Source: Aurantibacillus circumpalustris
GTDB lineage: Bacteria; Bacteroidota; Bacteroidia; B-17B0; Aurantibacillaceae
Direction of reading: 5' to 3'
DNA: 64,000 nucleotides
Assembly (NCBI RefSeq): GCF_029625215.1
Contig: NZ_CP121197.1
Location: forward strand, 558,001 to 622,000
Both the position numbers and the translations under genes were made by a program. Of the stretch, positions 62,781-64,000 are shown one piece after another; position 1 is the stretch's first letter; the number at the start of each line of letters is the position of its first letter. Below the pieces are notes generated by a model. The model was not told the DNA's origin. It did not search any database and worked only from the letters and a program-made list of their open reading frames with translations.

Positions 62781-63131
62781 ATGGGAATGACCGAAACGGA
62801 AGAAGTAACAGAAGTAAAAACATTACAAAGCGAAGAGCGTCAAACCATAGTACATTGCAGCGTGGGTTCAGATTACGCTTTTCGTGTGTGGCCAAGCACT
62901 TTTTTAATTGAACGAGGCACTGGAAAACGTGCCGCATTAATTACAGCATTTAATATAACTTTTGCGCCGCAATGGACCTTGAATGATGGTAAAGGCTTTA
63001 CTCTCATTTTTGAAGGTCTTAGTAAAGAATGTGCTTTGTTTGATTTGAAAGAAATTATTCCACAAGAAGGTGGATTTGAAGTAACCGGAATTAAACGTAA
63101 TAATAGTGATGTTTATCATGTTAAATTTTGA
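62781..63131 (+). CDS. Small protein of unknown function
   Basis: 116 residues from the ATG at 62781 (ATG 62790 is a possible alternative). No signal peptide or membrane segment. A strand-rich protein: IVHCSVGSDYAFRVWPSTFL, ALITAFNITFAPQWTLND, FTLIFEGLSKECALFDL. The layout is like small Bacteroidota beta proteins that I cannot name. A weak terminator follows at ~63160. Divergent from the hydrolase gene. Confidence 0.75.
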   Translation: MGMTETEEVTEVKTLQSEERQTIVHCSVGSDYAFRVWPSTFLIERGTGKRAALITAFNITFAPQWTLNDGKGFTLIFEGLSKECALFDLKEIIPQEGGFEVTGIKRNNSDVYHVKF

Positions 63132-63159
63132 ACGTTTGGATAAAAAAGTGACTACCCCC

Positions 63160-63180
63160 AAAGCATTCTGCTTTTTTTAT
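63160..63180 (+). terminator. Weak terminator
   Basis: AAAGCA-TTC-TGCTTT forms a six-pair stem ending in seven U residues, ~28 nt after the preceding stop codon. Confidence 0.45.
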
Positions 63181-63298
63181 CAAACAAAAAAAATCATGTT
63201 AACAACTTCCTCATAATAGATTTAACGGCGGTTACAGGCCAATTTATCAAAATCTATTGCCCGATTTATTAAGCATTTATTAATTAAAAACGTCAACA

Positions 63299-63619
63299 AT
63301 GGGTTGTGAGGAACTAAAACAAGCGATACGAAATTTATACTTTTTTGAGCTTATTTTTATCCGTATGACCTTTGGAGAAAAGCTAAAAGAAATGCGGGAA
63401 GAATCGCTTCACCTGCAGCGCGAATTTTTAGTGGTGATTGGCGAAATAAGAGTAATAGCTACACAAGGTGACGCGCTTCCAGAAGAATTGCTGTTTCGTA
63501 GAGATAAATTGTACAATCAGTTTAACAAAATCTTAAAAGCGCATCGGAACCTTACGAATTATGTAACCGAAAATTCTGTTGATTTAAGCAATGAGTTTTC
63601 AGAACCTCAAGACTTTTAG
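63299..63619 (+). CDS. Small helical protein of unknown function
   Basis: 106 residues, helical, with no signal. Either the ATG at 63299 or the one at 63365 (MTFGEKLKEMREESLHLQ) could start it. The second resembles an HTH_3-like or coiled start (FGEKLKEMREES), but the rest (EFLVVIGEIRVIATQGDA, LLFRRDKLYNQFNKILKAH) does not continue as a helix-turn-helix. It precedes an exported protein gene. I have no function for it. Confidence 0.6.
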   Translation: MGCEELKQAIRNLYFFELIFIRMTFGEKLKEMREESLHLQREFLVVIGEIRVIATQGDALPEELLFRRDKLYNQFNKILKAHRNLTNYVTENSVDLSNEFSEPQDF

Positions 63620-63657
63620 ACGATTATTTGTTTCATGTCACCTATAAAATAGTTACT

Positions 63658-64000
63658 ATGAAAAATAAATTTCTCTTTTTAACTTTTGGGTTGATTTTCA
63701 TTACGTTAAATTTAAATGCACAAGATCAAGAAGAAAAATATCCTGAAACTGTTTTAATAAAACTCGTCGAAACCGTTTATGAAGGTGCTTCTATTAAGGC
63801 AGAGTCAAAATTAATTATTGTAAAGCCTGATAATAGCATTGAAACCAAAATGCTTGAAAGAACGAGTTACTTAAGAGGGGCTGAATTGATTCTCAATGAT
63901 AATCTTATAAAGACACGAATCGAATTGCAGTTATGGCAAAATCAAGGGTTTGAGCTCAAAGGTATGAGCACTACTTCGCCCATGGATTATCTCATGATTA
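63658..64000 (+). CDS. Exported protein, 3' partial at the window edge
   Basis: 114 codons visible, open to the window end. The signal peptide is clear (MKNKFLFLTFGLIFITLNLN, then AQ). The mature part begins DQEEKYPETVLIKLVETV, followed by beta-type segments (ESKLIIVKPDNSIETKM, TRIELQLWQNQGFELKGM). No domain can be assigned from this part. Confidence 0.8.
   Translation, partial: MKNKFLFLTFGLIFITLNLNAQDQEEKYPETVLIKLVETVYEGASIKAESKLIIVKPDNSIETKMLERTSYLRGAELILNDNLIKTRIELQLWQNQGFELKGMSTTSPMDYLMI

Overview
The window comes from an AT-rich member of the Bacteroidota. The evidence is the fused lpxC/fabZ gene, the fused hemC/hemD gene, several secreted proteins with type IX secretion (T9SS) C-terminal sorting domains, TonB-dependent receptors paired with DUF4249 lipoproteins, LytS/LytTR-type regulators and the TAnnTTTG-type -7 promoter element seen once. 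The sequence does not fix the genus. I see no rRNA, tRNA, CRISPR array, prophage or intact insertion sequence.

Bases 1-18.5 kb are mostly accessory. A giant surface protein of the TANFOR type enters from the left edge, followed by a GxxExxY-family gene and a cluster of long inverted repeats built from AACCACAAAG-like words. Next is a polymorphic-toxin locus: an exported 912-residue protein ending in a TNT-like NAD+ glycohydrolase domain, a tightly coupled probable immunity gene, then an orphan toxin tail with its own probable immunity gene. A type II restriction-modification pair (HTH-fused C5 methyltransferase plus Eco47II-family endonuclease) follows. The orphan module and the R-M pair lie between two diverged 42-bp direct repeats. 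After a SIMPL-domain gene comes a 319-bp tandem duplication of the same repeat family, and then a five-gene operon whose products are all exported and whose function is unknown.

Bases 18.5-39 kb mix housekeeping and surface genes: a PqiA-like membrane protein, an S1/P1 nuclease, a glycine-rich T9SS cargo, hemCD, a LytTR response regulator with a LamG-sensor kinase, a decayed LamG/T9SS pseudogene, a sialate-O-acetylesterase-like T9SS protein, hemA, a yifB/comM ATPase, a TPR histidine kinase, holA and an M43 metalloprotease with a T9SS tail. The hemA and hemCD genes are separated by about 5.3 kb of accessory genes.

Bases 39-64 kb are mainly core: an amino-acid permease, a helix-hairpin-helix protein, lpxC/fabZ, lpxA, an ABC ATPase, a TonB receptor with two tandem DUF4249 lipoproteins, hisS overlapping hutH overlapping an NTR-like gene, a DUF2911/TPR protein, an ECF-type sigma factor with a tiny partner, a ClpP-type peptidase, a second LytS/LytTR pair, a flavodoxin-fold quinone reductase, a second TonB receptor, a YtxJ-type bacilliredoxin, an alpha/beta hydrolase and small hypotheticals. 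A secreted protein runs off the right edge.

The most novel-looking parts are the toxin locus with its orphan module, the repeat-flanked R-M segment, the link between the GxxExxY gene and the repeats, and the uncharacterised five-gene envelope operon at 14.0-18.4 kb. Family names come from motif recognition by eye; no search was run.
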